NCBI RefSeq assembly: GCF_044792555.1
Contig: NZ_CP126238.1
Coordinates: 1,426,001 to 1,490,000, forward strand
DNA from: Alicycliphilus denitrificans_A
GTDB taxonomy: Bacteria; Pseudomonadota; Gammaproteobacteria; Burkholderiales; Burkholderiaceae_C
Direction: 5' to 3'
Length of the DNA stretch: 64,000 bases
The notes under the pieces are model-generated. The model was given only the letters and a program-made list of their open reading frames with translations. It was not told the DNA's origin and ran no database searches. Each line of letters opens with the position of its first letter. The first letter of the stretch is position 1. The translations under genes were made by a program, and so were the position numbers. This document shows, piece by piece, positions 17,325 to 24,290 of the stretch.

Positions 17325-17383
17325 CGGTGGTTCTCCGAAAGGAAGCGGGGAACGCGCCGACCCATGGGGGAGGCGAGCTCCCC
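17325..17383 (-). promoter_or_regulatory. Structured 5' leader of the methylase-helicase (copy C)
   Basis: Hairpin GGGGAG/CTCCCC (17367-17372 with 17378-17383) and a start-proximal stem GTTCTCCG/CGGGGAAC (17330-17337 with 17346-17353, one mismatch) that contains the GGAGAAC ribosome-binding site. Same layout as leaders A and B with different bases. Confidence 0.6.
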
Positions 17384-17771
17384 GGATGGGATGGACGAAT
17401 GGGCACGGCCCTGGGCCCTGTGGGCGATAGGGCCAGGGCGTGTGGTGAACGGGCTGCGCAGGGCTGCCGTGGCGGTGGGGCGGGTATCGACCGCTACGCC
17501 CGAGCGGACTCGGGAACGCCCGTGGGGCGTGCGTTGGCCGGAGCCAGGATGCGAGGATCAGTATGTGGCGCGGCGGGCTTGGGCCGCGAGTTCTTGGAGC
17601 GGCGCCTGCGCAAGCGACAGCCCACCGGGAAGAAACCCCGTGGCGCTGTACTTCCCATCCCGGGAGTCAACCGTGAAATGCGGGGCGATACCATGCCAAT
17701 GGCGTCGAAATTTGACATCGATATCTGCTGGGAGAGGGCGGGTCGCAGACGCCGATGACCAAGGATGTTTT
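17384..17771. other. Gene-free interval upstream of two divergent genes
   Basis: Nearly 390 bases with GC-rich short inverted repeats but no supported gene. A TTGACA hexamer at 17712-17717 faces the plus-strand AbiJ-like gene, but no matching -10 box was seen. The conserved two-hairpin RNA of copies A, B and E was looked for here and not found. Confidence 0.5.
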
Positions 17772-18683
17772 ATGAGTGACTACTTCAGCGACCGCGAACT
17801 GGGTCCCAAAGCCAGGGTCGAGCAGGAGATGGGCCCTGTGACCTGGGCTGGTATCGCGGCGCTCGCGGCTTCATTGGCCAATAGCGGGGCCTTTGGGGCG
17901 AGCTATCCGAAGCGGTGCCCCGATGGGCAGGCCATCTGCGGCAACGAGATATCCGATCTGAAAAGCGCGATCGAAGCAGAACTCCACGGCTTGACATGGC
18001 CACTGCAGACCGACCGAATCGATGAGGAAAGCTTCATTCGCACCAGCGAACCCTGGGCGCCTTCGACCTTGATGGCGCTGGACTTCGTGGAGTTCGTTTG
18101 GCGCAAGGTGGCGCTGCCTGTCGTTGGCTGGCATCACGACTACCACCGACACCACCACCTCACGTTCGACATCGAGGCGGGGCGTGCGGCATTCCGTTCG
18201 GATGTGAACCGGATCCTGGCTCGCAATGGCATGGCCTATGAACTGGGAGAGGACGGTGGGATGCGGCGTTTGCTGCCGGCCGTGCTCGGGGAAGCCCTGG
18301 TGCGGACCTACTTCCGGACCGGGGATCGGACGCTGGACGTGATGCTGGAGGAGAGCCGGACGAAGTTCTCAGACCCGGATCCCCTGATTCGGCGTGAAGC
18401 GCTGGAGCGGCTGTTCGATGCCTGGGAGCGCATCAAGTCCCTGGCCGATGCCAACAAGGCCAGGTCGGTTCAGCTGATCCTGGACAGGTGCGCTTCCGAG
18501 CCCGCGTTTCGCGAGGTTCTCGAGAAGGAGGCGCGCGAGCTGACGCAGATCGGCAACGGTCATCTGTTGCGCCACCATGAGCGCAACCAGACACCGGTGA
18601 TCGATGTCGACCATGTGGACTGCCTATACCACCGGTTGTTCGCGTTGGTCGAGTTGGTCATCCGCCGGAACTCGCCGCGCTAG
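17772..18683 (+). CDS. AbiJ-like protein with HEPN-type C-terminal region
   Basis: A 303-residue protein from ATG 17772; the much longer open frame upstream is antisense shadow of the helicase. The N-terminus (YFSDRELGPKARVEQEM), the CPDG and HHDYHRHHHLTFD segments and the C-terminal ALERLFDAWERIK, ARELTQIGNGHLLRHHE and CLYHRLFALVELV patterns match what I recall of AbiJ-related abortive-infection proteins, in which the last part resembles a HEPN RNase fold. It is followed 14 bases later by a nuclease-domain gene, both on the plus strand within minus-strand backbone, which marks them as acquired cargo. An RNase-like toxic role is inference. Confidence 0.6.
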   Translation: MSDYFSDRELGPKARVEQEMGPVTWAGIAALAASLANSGAFGASYPKRCPDGQAICGNEISDLKSAIEAELHGLTWPLQTDRIDEESFIRTSEPWAPSTLMALDFVEFVWRKVALPVVGWHHDYHRHHHLTFDIEAGRAAFRSDVNRILARNGMAYELGEDGGMRRLLPAVLGEALVRTYFRTGDRTLDVMLEESRTKFSDPDPLIRREALERLFDAWERIKSLADANKARSVQLILDRCASEPAFREVLEKEARELTQIGNGHLLRHHERNQTPVIDVDHVDCLYHRLFALVELVIRRNSPR

Positions 18684-18697
18684 GAAACCGGTCGACG

Positions 18698-20110
18698 ATG
18701 GCGCAACCACACCGACCACCGCCGCTCGAAACACTGCGCGACGCGATCGCCGAAGCCTTGTGGGGTGCCGTGAGCGCACCCGCGCTGCCCGCCGCCTGCG
18801 TTGCCCTGGGCCTGCGCGACGGCGATTCGGTCGAGGCGATGAACAGCAAGCGCAAATACGTGCGCAGCCGCATCACAACATTCAAGGGGCCAGAGCTGCT
18901 CGCGCTGGCGCAGCGCGTGGTGGAAGAGTACGGTGTTGCGGACTTGGCAGACTACGTGAGTGAGCTGACGACGCATGCCGATCACCGCATCACGGATCTC
19001 ACCCGTCGCGCCGTAATCGCGGAACTGGTCTCGGTGGGAGAGTTATTCGGCGATCTGCCAGTCTGGGACGGCATCGCCGTGCTGAGTCCGGATCTCGAGA
19101 AGCCCGCGCAATACTCAACCAAGTTCGCGGCCACGCTGCGCGATGACATTCAGCGGCACTATGTAGAAGACAACGATCTGAATAATGCCGAACTGCTGGA
19201 GCGGTGCGGCGCATTGACGTGCTCGCAGCAGCGCTTCTTCGACATGCTGGAAAGGGTTGTCGATCCGGTCTGCCGCCGCGGGCGGGAGCAGGAACGCCTC
19301 GTTCAAGCGTTGAACAAGCTGCTGGTGGCGGACGGCTTCGTGCTTGTCGTCATCGGAGAGGTCTCGCGGCATCCGCAGTACGGTGTGCGCCGCGCGGCCA
19401 GTGGGGTGGCCGGCGCGCCGAAGAACCTGATCTTTGCAGCGATCAACTGCAAGCCGGACCTGTACTTTGCCGACGCGATCAACAACGACGTTGCCATCGC
19501 CAACGATTCCGACGCCTTGATCTACGACCGTGTGTTGTCCGATGGCGGCCTTCGCTGGGACGCTCTGGTCGATTGGTGGCGCGACCGGGAGCGACAAGAG
19601 GAGGTGGCGGACGCCAGGAAGAGCCTTTTCGTGAGACTGCGCGCCGCGGTTCACGCCGCCCAGTCGCCCGGCGAAGTGGCTATCTTTGAGGCCTACTACG
19701 CTCACTTCGCGCGCAGCATGGGCGACAAGCTGCCGGCGCTGATTCCTCAGGTCTATCTGCACTACGACCCCAGGACGGCGTCGGAGCGTGGCGCCGGCCG
19801 CGTCCTCGCGAGGCAGCGCATGGACTTTCTGCTCCTTCTGGGGCATGGCGTCCGTGTCGTGGTAGAGGTGGATGGCAAGCACCATTTCGCCAATGGAGAG
19901 GTGGCGTCGCCGGCGCGGTATGCGGAGATGGCGGCGGAAGACCGCCGCCTGCGCTTGCAGGGCTACGAGGTCTATCGTTTCGGCGCCGCCGAGTTTGCGG
20001 ATGTTGAGCGCGTTGATGGGCGTTACGCGGTGGGGCCACGCTCGAAGCAGCTCATCGTGGACTTCTTCGAAAAGCTGTTCGCCCGGCATCTGGATCGTTC
20101 GAGCGCATAG
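18698..20110 (+). CDS. PD-(D/E)XK-type nuclease with AbiJ-like N-terminal region
   Basis: A 470-residue protein. The N-terminal region (LPAACVALGLRDGDSVEAMNSKRKYVRSRI) recalls the AbiJ N-terminal domain that precedes various effectors. The C-terminal 110 residues look like a restriction-endonuclease fold: MDFLLLLGHGVRVVVEVDGKHHFA (about residues 374-397), with an Asp then E-x-D-G-K, followed by YAEMAAEDRRLRLQGYEVYRFG. This suggests a Mg-dependent nuclease. It sits 14 bases after the AbiJ-like gene, so the two are probably an operon and may act together. Target and trigger are unknown. Confidence 0.6.
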   Translation: MAQPHRPPPLETLRDAIAEALWGAVSAPALPAACVALGLRDGDSVEAMNSKRKYVRSRITTFKGPELLALAQRVVEEYGVADLADYVSELTTHADHRITDLTRRAVIAELVSVGELFGDLPVWDGIAVLSPDLEKPAQYSTKFAATLRDDIQRHYVEDNDLNNAELLERCGALTCSQQRFFDMLERVVDPVCRRGREQERLVQALNKLLVADGFVLVVIGEVSRHPQYGVRRAASGVAGAPKNLIFAAINCKPDLYFADAINNDVAIANDSDALIYDRVLSDGGLRWDALVDWWRDRERQEEVADARKSLFVRLRAAVHAAQSPGEVAIFEAYYAHFARSMGDKLPALIPQVYLHYDPRTASERGAGRVLARQRMDFLLLLGHGVRVVVEVDGKHHFANGEVASPARYAEMAAEDRRLRLQGYEVYRFGAAEFADVERVDGRYAVGPRSKQLIVDFFEKLFARHLDRSSA

Positions 20111-20134
20111 TCGCCGCTGACACGCACAGCGAAG

Positions 20135-20154
20135 CCCGAGATGGGAGTCTCGGG
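20135..20154 (+). terminator. Hairpin after the AbiJ-like/nuclease operon
   Basis: CCCGAGA (20135-20141) pairs with TCTCGGG (20148-20154) 25 bases after the nuclease stop, between convergent genes. It may terminate the plus-strand cargo operon; the T-run is missing. Confidence 0.45.
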
Positions 20155-20182
20155 GTCCGCCGTGCGGCCTGCGGTTCAGGCT

Positions 20183-20857
20183 TCAGTGGAAAACACGGGG
20201 CTCGACGGTCTCGCCGCACATGAAGGCGAGGTAGCCGGCTGCCTTGCCGATATCCGCAAAGCAGGCCACGACGGTTCCGTCATGCAACACCTGCCAGGGC
20301 ATGTCGGCCTTGTCACGATCCTTGCGGATCGTCAGGTCGGGCGTGCGATAGACCGGGTGCCGGTAGAGGTCGCGGCCCGATTCCCAGTCGATCAGGCGCA
20401 GTAGGCAATTCGCCAAGATGGCCGTGCCACCACCATCGGCGCCGGCCTCGATCAGCAACGGCACTTTCATCATGCCGCCAGAACGGCCGATCCGGCCGAC
20501 CACATCGCGCTCGTCCAGCCAGCAGCGGCCGGTAGCGGTGTCGCCCTGCACCAGCCGCACCTTGCAGCCATCGCGGCGACATTTCTCCAGCGCCCGGACC
20601 GCCTTCGGATCGGTGCCCGGGTCGAAGTAGGTCTGCAGTGTCAGTTGTGAACGGCCCCAGGCGGCGATGGCGGCCTGGTACTTGGCGTAGCCGACCAGCG
20701 CGCCGTGGTCGCTGGTCGCGAAGGCCAGGTCAGGCCGTTGCAGCCGGGCGGCGATTTGGTCGGCATGGCTGCGCGCGTTGTCGAAGCCCAGGCAGGTGTA
20801 GCCATCGCCGCAGGGGATGACGTACAGCCGTTGCTCGGCATTCAGGGTCACGTTCAT
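20183..20857 (-). CDS. Hypothetical backbone protein of 224 residues
   Basis: Begins MNVTLNAEQRLYVIPCGDGYTCLGFDNA at ATG 20857 with AAGGAA upstream. The start motif (LYVIP-x-GDGYTCLGFD) is one I associate with uncharacterised plasmid and island proteins. The middle contains KVRLVQGDTATGRCWLDERDVVGRIGRSGG and the end ADMPWQVLHDGTVVACF. No catalytic motif is evident. Leader D lies directly upstream, grouping it with the other co-regulated backbone genes. Function unknown. Confidence 0.6.
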   Translation of the reverse strand: MNVTLNAEQRLYVIPCGDGYTCLGFDNARSHADQIAARLQRPDLAFATSDHGALVGYAKYQAAIAAWGRSQLTLQTYFDPGTDPKAVRALEKCRRDGCKVRLVQGDTATGRCWLDERDVVGRIGRSGGMMKVPLLIEAGADGGGTAILANCLLRLIDWESGRDLYRHPVYRTPDLTIRKDRDKADMPWQVLHDGTVVACFADIGKAAGYLAFMCGETVEPRVFH

Positions 20858-20904
20858 GGCGGGTTCCTTGAGGGTTGGGGCAGAACCCGCTCCCCAGCGG
20901 AGCG
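20858..20904 (-). promoter_or_regulatory. Structured 5' leader (copy D)
   Basis: GCGGGTTC/GAACCCGC (20859-20866 with 20883-20890) pairs perfectly next to ATG 20857 and covers the AAGGAA ribosome-binding site. A second hairpin CGCTCC/GGAGCG (20888-20893 with 20899-20904) overlaps it by three bases. The bases differ from copies A and B while the pairing is kept. Confidence 0.6.
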
Positions 20905-21164
20905 AGCCCCGCCGGGTTGGATTGGAAAAGCAGATGCCGTGGCATCCACCCGATGCTTCAGGCGACCAGCCGTTGCGGCTGGGCCCGCACCGTGGTGACG
21001 AACAGGCGCCGCAGCGCCGTCACTGCACCAATGGTCAGGGATGCGCAGGCGCCGACCTCGGCCATGCCCGGTCGCACACCAGGATGCTGACGAAAATCAG
21101 GCAACCGCTGGAGAGAGAGGACAGTTGGCGGCCTGTCGGCGGTCTCGGGGCGCGGGTTGGGTAT
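20905..21164. other. Interval with no supported gene
   Basis: A possible 35-codon minus-strand frame (ATG 21065, stop 20958-20960) has no clear ribosome-binding site and no recognisable sequence, so it is not called. No promoter or repeat stands out. Confidence 0.4.
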
Positions 21165-21497
21165 TCAGCCTGCGTGCAGGACGACCGAAGGCCGGTCGAA
21201 GTGGTGTTCGACAACCCGGTTGCCGACGTTGAAGCACTGATCCAGGAAGATGCCTTCGATCAGGCTGGCGGGTGGCTCGATGCCCAGGGTCGCTAGTTTG
21301 TCGGCCACGGTGTTGATGTCGCTCCAATCCAGGCCAGGGTCGCCCAGACTGTCGTAAACGAACGCTTCCTCCTGATGGGGAGCCGCATCGTTGTCGTGGA
21401 TCACGTGCAGGTACAGCTCACGCAGCGGCCGGTCGTAGCCGGCCACTATGGTGAGCTTGCGGCCCTGGCGGAGCAGGTGCAGGAGATGGCGGCTCAT
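21165..21497 (-). CDS. Hypothetical protein of 110 residues
   Basis: Starts MSRHLLHLLRQGRKLTIVAGYDRPL at ATG 21497, which overlaps the stop of the zinc-ribbon gene upstream in ATGA, so the two are coupled. The sequence continues LYLHVIHDNDAAPHQEEAFVYDSL and ends LDQCFNVGNRVVEHHFDRPSVVLHAG. This is a compact alpha/beta protein that I recognise only as a type of conserved element protein of unknown function. The operon lies behind leader E and RNA copy E. Confidence 0.55.
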   Translation of the reverse strand: MSRHLLHLLRQGRKLTIVAGYDRPLRELYLHVIHDNDAAPHQEEAFVYDSLGDPGLDWSDINTVADKLATLGIEPPASLIEGIFLDQCFNVGNRVVEHHFDRPSVVLHAG

Positions 21498-21673
21498 GCC
21501 GGCCGCTCCAGTGACGTCGTCACTGCGACGGGGGCGGGGCGCCTCGGACGGCGGGTGCGACTGAAGTCCATGCCGCACTGGTGGCAGCGGAACCAAGTTC
21601 GCAAGCCCAGCGCGCCGAGCAGCGCACCTTCACCTGGGCAGAGGGGACATGCGGGGGCATGGCGATGAGACAT
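21494..21673 (-). CDS. 59-residue zinc-ribbon protein under leader E
   Basis: Starts MSHRHAPACPLCPGEGALLGALG at ATG 21673 with GGAG nine bases upstream. It has two CxxC knuckles (CPLC and CHQC, residues 9-12 and 30-33), a small zinc-ribbon arrangement, then a basic Arg/Pro tail. Such mini ribbons often bind nucleic acid or protein partners. It is translationally coupled to the 110-residue gene. Like the 58-residue Cys-rich gene under leader B, it is the first gene after a structured leader. Confidence 0.55.
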   Translation of the reverse strand: MSHRHAPACPLCPGEGALLGALGLRTWFRCHQCGMDFSRTRRPRRPAPVAVTTSLERPA

Positions 21674-21727
21674 AAGGGTGATCTCCAGAAAAAGCGGGAA
21701 CACCCTCCCCACGGGAGCAGTGTTCCC
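21674..21727 (-). promoter_or_regulatory. Structured 5' leader (copy E)
   Basis: GGGTG/CACCC (21676-21680 with 21701-21705) pairs beside ATG 21673 and encloses the GGAG site. A weaker GGGA/TCCC hairpin (21713-21716 with 21724-21727) lies upstream. In place of the GGCG/CGCC of copies A and B there is GGGTG/CACCC, a compensated change. Confidence 0.55.
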
Positions 21728-21765
21728 AGGGGGATATGAAGCGAAAGGGCGGCTGTCCTTTCTCG

Positions 21766-21820
21766 GGCAGGTGACGACTGCGACGCCCGGCTGGGCCGGG
21801 AGGGCTTGCGCAATGCAAGC
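21766..21820 (-). ncRNA. Two-hairpin RNA element, radC-motif-like (copy E)
   Basis: On the minus strand: hairpin GCTTGC/GCAAGC (21804-21820), hairpin CCCGGC/GCCGGG (21786-21800), then GTCGCAGTCGTCACCTG within 21766-21787. The single change T to C in the conserved run is the only difference from copies A and B. It lies about 90 bases upstream of ATG 21673. Confidence 0.7.
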
Positions 21821-21987
21821 AGGGGAATTTCCAGTATGGCTGCGATGCCACAAGATCTGTGGCGCTGCCGATCCGAAGTCAACCGGTAAGCGTCTGGATC
21901 GATGGCCGAATCACGGTGGCATAGGTGTCCGAGCTGCGCCTGGGCTGCCCCCTATGGCTGTGGAGTGTGGAAAAGCAGTAAAATGCA

Positions 21988-21997
21988 TGAAATTTCA
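21988..21997. promoter_or_regulatory. Palindrome near the promoter of the second AbiE locus
   Basis: TGAAATTTCA (21988-21997) follows a TAAAAT -10-like box (21979-21984) and precedes ATG 22012. AbiEi antitoxins repress their own operons by binding repeats near the promoter, so this is a reasonable operator candidate. No clear -35 box was found. Confidence 0.4.
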
Positions 21998-22011
21998 ATG
22001 AGAAACTAGCC

Positions 22012-22623
22012 ATGCCTGCCGTTGCCCAATCTCCTGTTGTCTCCTTGAGAGGCGGGGCTGCCCACCTTGCCGACGAGTTGCAAGCCGGGCGCGTTTACCG
22101 GAGGGAGGATCTCGCAGGCCTGTCCACGGCGGTGGATCGGCATCTGCGTGAATTGGTGGCTACCGGAAAGCTGAAGAAGCTGGCTCAAGGCCTGTACCAC
22201 GCACCGAAGCAGTCCAGCTTCGGTCCACTTCCACCGGCCGATGAGCAAGTGGTGGGCGGGTTCCTGCGCGACAAAGATTTCCTGGTGTTCTCTCCCTCGG
22301 CATACAACGCCGTGGGTCTGGGTACCACCCAGCTCTACAACCGCACGCTGGTCTACAACCACAAGCGCCACGGCGTCTTCAAGCTCGGCAACCGGCAGTT
22401 CGACTTCCGGATGAAGCCGCGCTTTCCCAGGAAGCTGACGCCGGAGTTCCTGTATGTGGATCTGCTGAACAACCTGGACGAACTGGCGGAGGACCGTGAT
22501 GCGGTCTTGCGGCAGGCGCGCAGCAAACTGCCTTCATTCGATCCCAGCCGTCTGCAGCGCGCCGCCGACAGCTTTGGCAGCGTGGCCACGCGCAAGCGTC
22601 TGCGGGAGTGGGTGGGTGGCTGA
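22012..22623 (+). CDS. AbiEi-type antitoxin of the second AbiE locus
   Basis: A 203-residue protein. The N-terminal winged-helix region reads VYRREDLAGLSTAVDRHLRELVATGKLKKLAQGLYHAPKQSSFG, typical of AbiEi transcriptional repressors. The C-terminal part (SPSAYNAVGLGTTQLYNRTLVYNHKRHG) matches the antitoxin domain. It is upstream of, and overlaps by eight bases, the AbiEii-type toxin. Its sequence differs clearly from the 133-residue antitoxin at 5618-6019, so the window carries two AbiE systems of different subfamilies. Confidence 0.8.
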   Translation: MPAVAQSPVVSLRGGAAHLADELQAGRVYRREDLAGLSTAVDRHLRELVATGKLKKLAQGLYHAPKQSSFGPLPPADEQVVGGFLRDKDFLVFSPSAYNAVGLGTTQLYNRTLVYNHKRHGVFKLGNRQFDFRMKPRFPRKLTPEFLYVDLLNNLDELAEDRDAVLRQARSKLPSFDPSRLQRAADSFGSVATRKRLREWVGG

Positions 22624-23473
22624 ATTCCTGCACGAACGACGAGACTTCGATCAGTTGCTGTCGGTGGTTGCAGACGAGCGCGGCCTCGATCCCGTGCTGG
22701 TCGAGAAGGACTACTGGATCATGCATTGCCTGTGGGGCCTTCAGGCGCAGGGCTTTCAGTTCGAGCTGAAGGGCGGGACGTCCTTGTCGAAGGGGTTCGG
22801 TGTCATCCACCGCTTCTCCGAAGACATCGACATCCGCATCGAGCCGCCCGATGACATGGACGTGAAGACCGGGCGCAACCAGGACAAGCCGGCGCATGTC
22901 GAATCGCGGCGTGCGTACTACGACGCGCTGGCAGCAAGGATTCGAATTCCGGGCATCGACAGTGTTGAGCGCGACATACAGTTCGACGACGACAAGATGC
23001 GCAGCGCCGGTATTCGCTTGATCTACGCACCCCGTGTCCCCGCGCTCGCCGGCGTCAAGGATGGCATCCTGCTGGAACTCGGGTTCGATGACACTGCTCC
23101 AAATCGGCCGATCACGATTTCGTCGTGGGCGCTGGATGCGGCCGTAGAGCGCGGTGTGATGGTGGAAGACAACCGTGCAGTGGCCGTGCCGTGCTACGCG
23201 CCCACGCACACATTCGTCGAGAAGTTGCAGACGATCTCCACCAAGTACCGCCGACTCGATGAAGCCCAGGCGTTTCCCGCCAACTTCCTGCGGCACTACT
23301 ACGACGTGTACTGTTTGTTGGCGTTGGAGGAGGTCCAGACCTTCATGAGAACGCCGGCTTACCACAAGCGCAAGGCGCAGCGCTTCCGAACCGGCGACGA
23401 GCAGGCCATTGCCCGCAATCCAGCTTTTTTGCTGGCTGACGCCGATCAGCGTCTGCGTTTTGCGCAGGAATAG
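22616..23473 (+). CDS. AbiEii-type nucleotidyltransferase toxin of the second AbiE locus
   Basis: A 285-residue protein from GTG 22616, overlapping the antitoxin stop. The DUF1814 signature FQFELKGGTSLSKGFGVIHRFSEDIDIRI (about residues 42-70) contains the nucleotidyltransferase GGTSLSK and the SEDIDI acidic pair. VEKDYWIMHCLWGL near the N-terminus is also typical. The C-terminal end abuts a truncated HAD gene on the opposite strand, overlapping it by 28 bases, so the boundary of the cassette lies close to 23470. Confidence 0.8.
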   Translation: MAEFLHERRDFDQLLSVVADERGLDPVLVEKDYWIMHCLWGLQAQGFQFELKGGTSLSKGFGVIHRFSEDIDIRIEPPDDMDVKTGRNQDKPAHVESRRAYYDALAARIRIPGIDSVERDIQFDDDKMRSAGIRLIYAPRVPALAGVKDGILLELGFDDTAPNRPITISSWALDAAVERGVMVEDNRAVAVPCYAPTHTFVEKLQTISTKYRRLDEAQAFPANFLRHYYDVYCLLALEEVQTFMRTPAYHKRKAQRFRTGDEQAIARNPAFLLADADQRLRFAQE

Positions 23474-23733
23474 CCTACTAGCGTATTCGGGACGTTCGTT
23501 AGATCGCAATATCTGGGGGTTACGCCGTCGATCATGGCGGCAATGTCCGGAGAGAACCTTCGCCGTAGATCCTCATAGGATTGTCCCAGCCGCCAGGTGC
23601 TGGTGATTCCGACTTGGCACTCGGGTACCTGTCGTAACGCATCTTCCAAGATCGATAGGCAACAGAAGTGCCTCGACTCATGGCAATGCTCTGGGTGCAG
23701 GACCCCATCAAAATCCAAAAAAAGTATGGGCAC
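23446..23733 (-). pseudogene. HAD-type phosphatase-like gene, 3' truncated
   Basis: Starts GTG 23733 and reads MPILFLDFDGVLHPEHC, the motif I of HAD enzymes, then ITSTWRLGQSYEDLRRRF. It resembles the HAD domain class associated with RNA-repair proteins that is often divergent from an XRE regulator. The frame stops after LTNVPNTLVGYSCAKRRR. The expected C-terminal segment with the second Asp motif is missing, and the last codons run into the 3' end of the AbiEii gene. I treat it as truncated by the AbiE cassette boundary. Confidence 0.6.
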
Positions 23734-23791
23734 AGTGCAATTTCAGAAACAGATTTCCAACAGGGATGAAATTTCCACCGAGTTAGCGAGC

Positions 23792-23830
23792 CAATGAGAC
23801 TATTTGGTCGTGGTCTTTTTAGTCTCATTG
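23792..23830. promoter_or_regulatory. Perfect 10-bp inverted repeat in the XRE/HAD divergent region
   Basis: CAATGAGACT (23792-23801) and AGTCTCATTG (23821-23830) are exact reverse complements separated by 19 bases. They lie between the divergent XRE regulator (ATG 23847) and HAD gene (GTG 23733), and would be a natural operator for the XRE protein. Confidence 0.6.
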
Positions 23831-23846
23831 AACGGAAATCGGGTGG

Positions 23847-24054
23847 ATGTCTTCCCGAAAGCGTGTTCCACCCCAAGCCGACTTTGGTCGGGCGCTGCAG
23901 CAGTTGCGCGCGGCACGCGGCTTGGTTCAGGAAGACATGTTGCTGGCAACGAGCCGCCGACACATCAGTCGCATCGAGCAGGGACATCAAGTGCCCAGTA
24001 TCCGCACCATCGAGGTATTGGCCGAGCAGATGCAGATCCACCCCTTGGCTGTCG
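23847..24054 (+). pseudogene. XRE-family regulator, 3' truncated into arsH
   Basis: From ATG 23847 the frame encodes a clear helix-turn-helix XRE domain: FGRALQQLRAARGLVQEDMLLATSRRHISRIEQGHQVPS, then TIEVLAEQMQIHPLAV. After about residue 69 the reading becomes the antisense of arsH (GLCVRQWQPSRIVD), although the frame stays open to 24320. The 3' part of the regulator is therefore lost at a junction near 24055. The DNA-binding domain is intact and could still fold. Confidence 0.65.
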
Positions 24055-24290
24055 GGCTCTGCGTCCGGCAGTGGCAGCCCTCGCGGATCGTAGATGCGGG
24101 TTTCAGCACCGAGGGCGCGCAGCAGTCGCGCAGCCTCTTCGGTCAGCAATCGGCTATAGGAGCGCTCTCTCACAGAGCCGTAGAGCAGCAGGATGCGGGG
24201 TGCATGGGTAGAACGCTGTGCGGGCACGAGTCGCTCAAGATCGGCCTGCTCGAAGAGCGTGGCATCAACGTTGGGAAGATCCGGATTCAT
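24055..24290 (-). pseudogene. arsH: arsH (organoarsenical oxidase/flavoprotein), 3' truncated
   Basis: From ATG 24290 the first 78 residues are ArsH: MNPDLPNVDATLFEQADLER, then RILLLYGSVRERSYSRLLTEEAARLL and GLPLPDAEP. After this the sequence changes to antisense of the XRE gene, and the catalytic flavin-binding remainder (about 150 residues) is absent. ArsH is an NADPH-FMN oxidoreductase that detoxifies trivalent organoarsenicals, so this function is lost here. The start overlaps the 3' end of acr3 by 26 bases, showing it was the last gene of the ars operon. Confidence 0.8.

Noticed and set aside
14769..17771. A long plus-strand frame continuing upstream of the AbiJ-like gene
   Set aside because: It is the antisense of the methylase-helicase gene: high GC and strong codon bias keep it open. 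Motifs and the start at 17772 support only the last 303 residues.
20958..21065. A 35-codon minus-strand frame between the zinc-ribbon operon and leader D
   Set aside because: No ribosome-binding site or recognisable sequence; too short to support.
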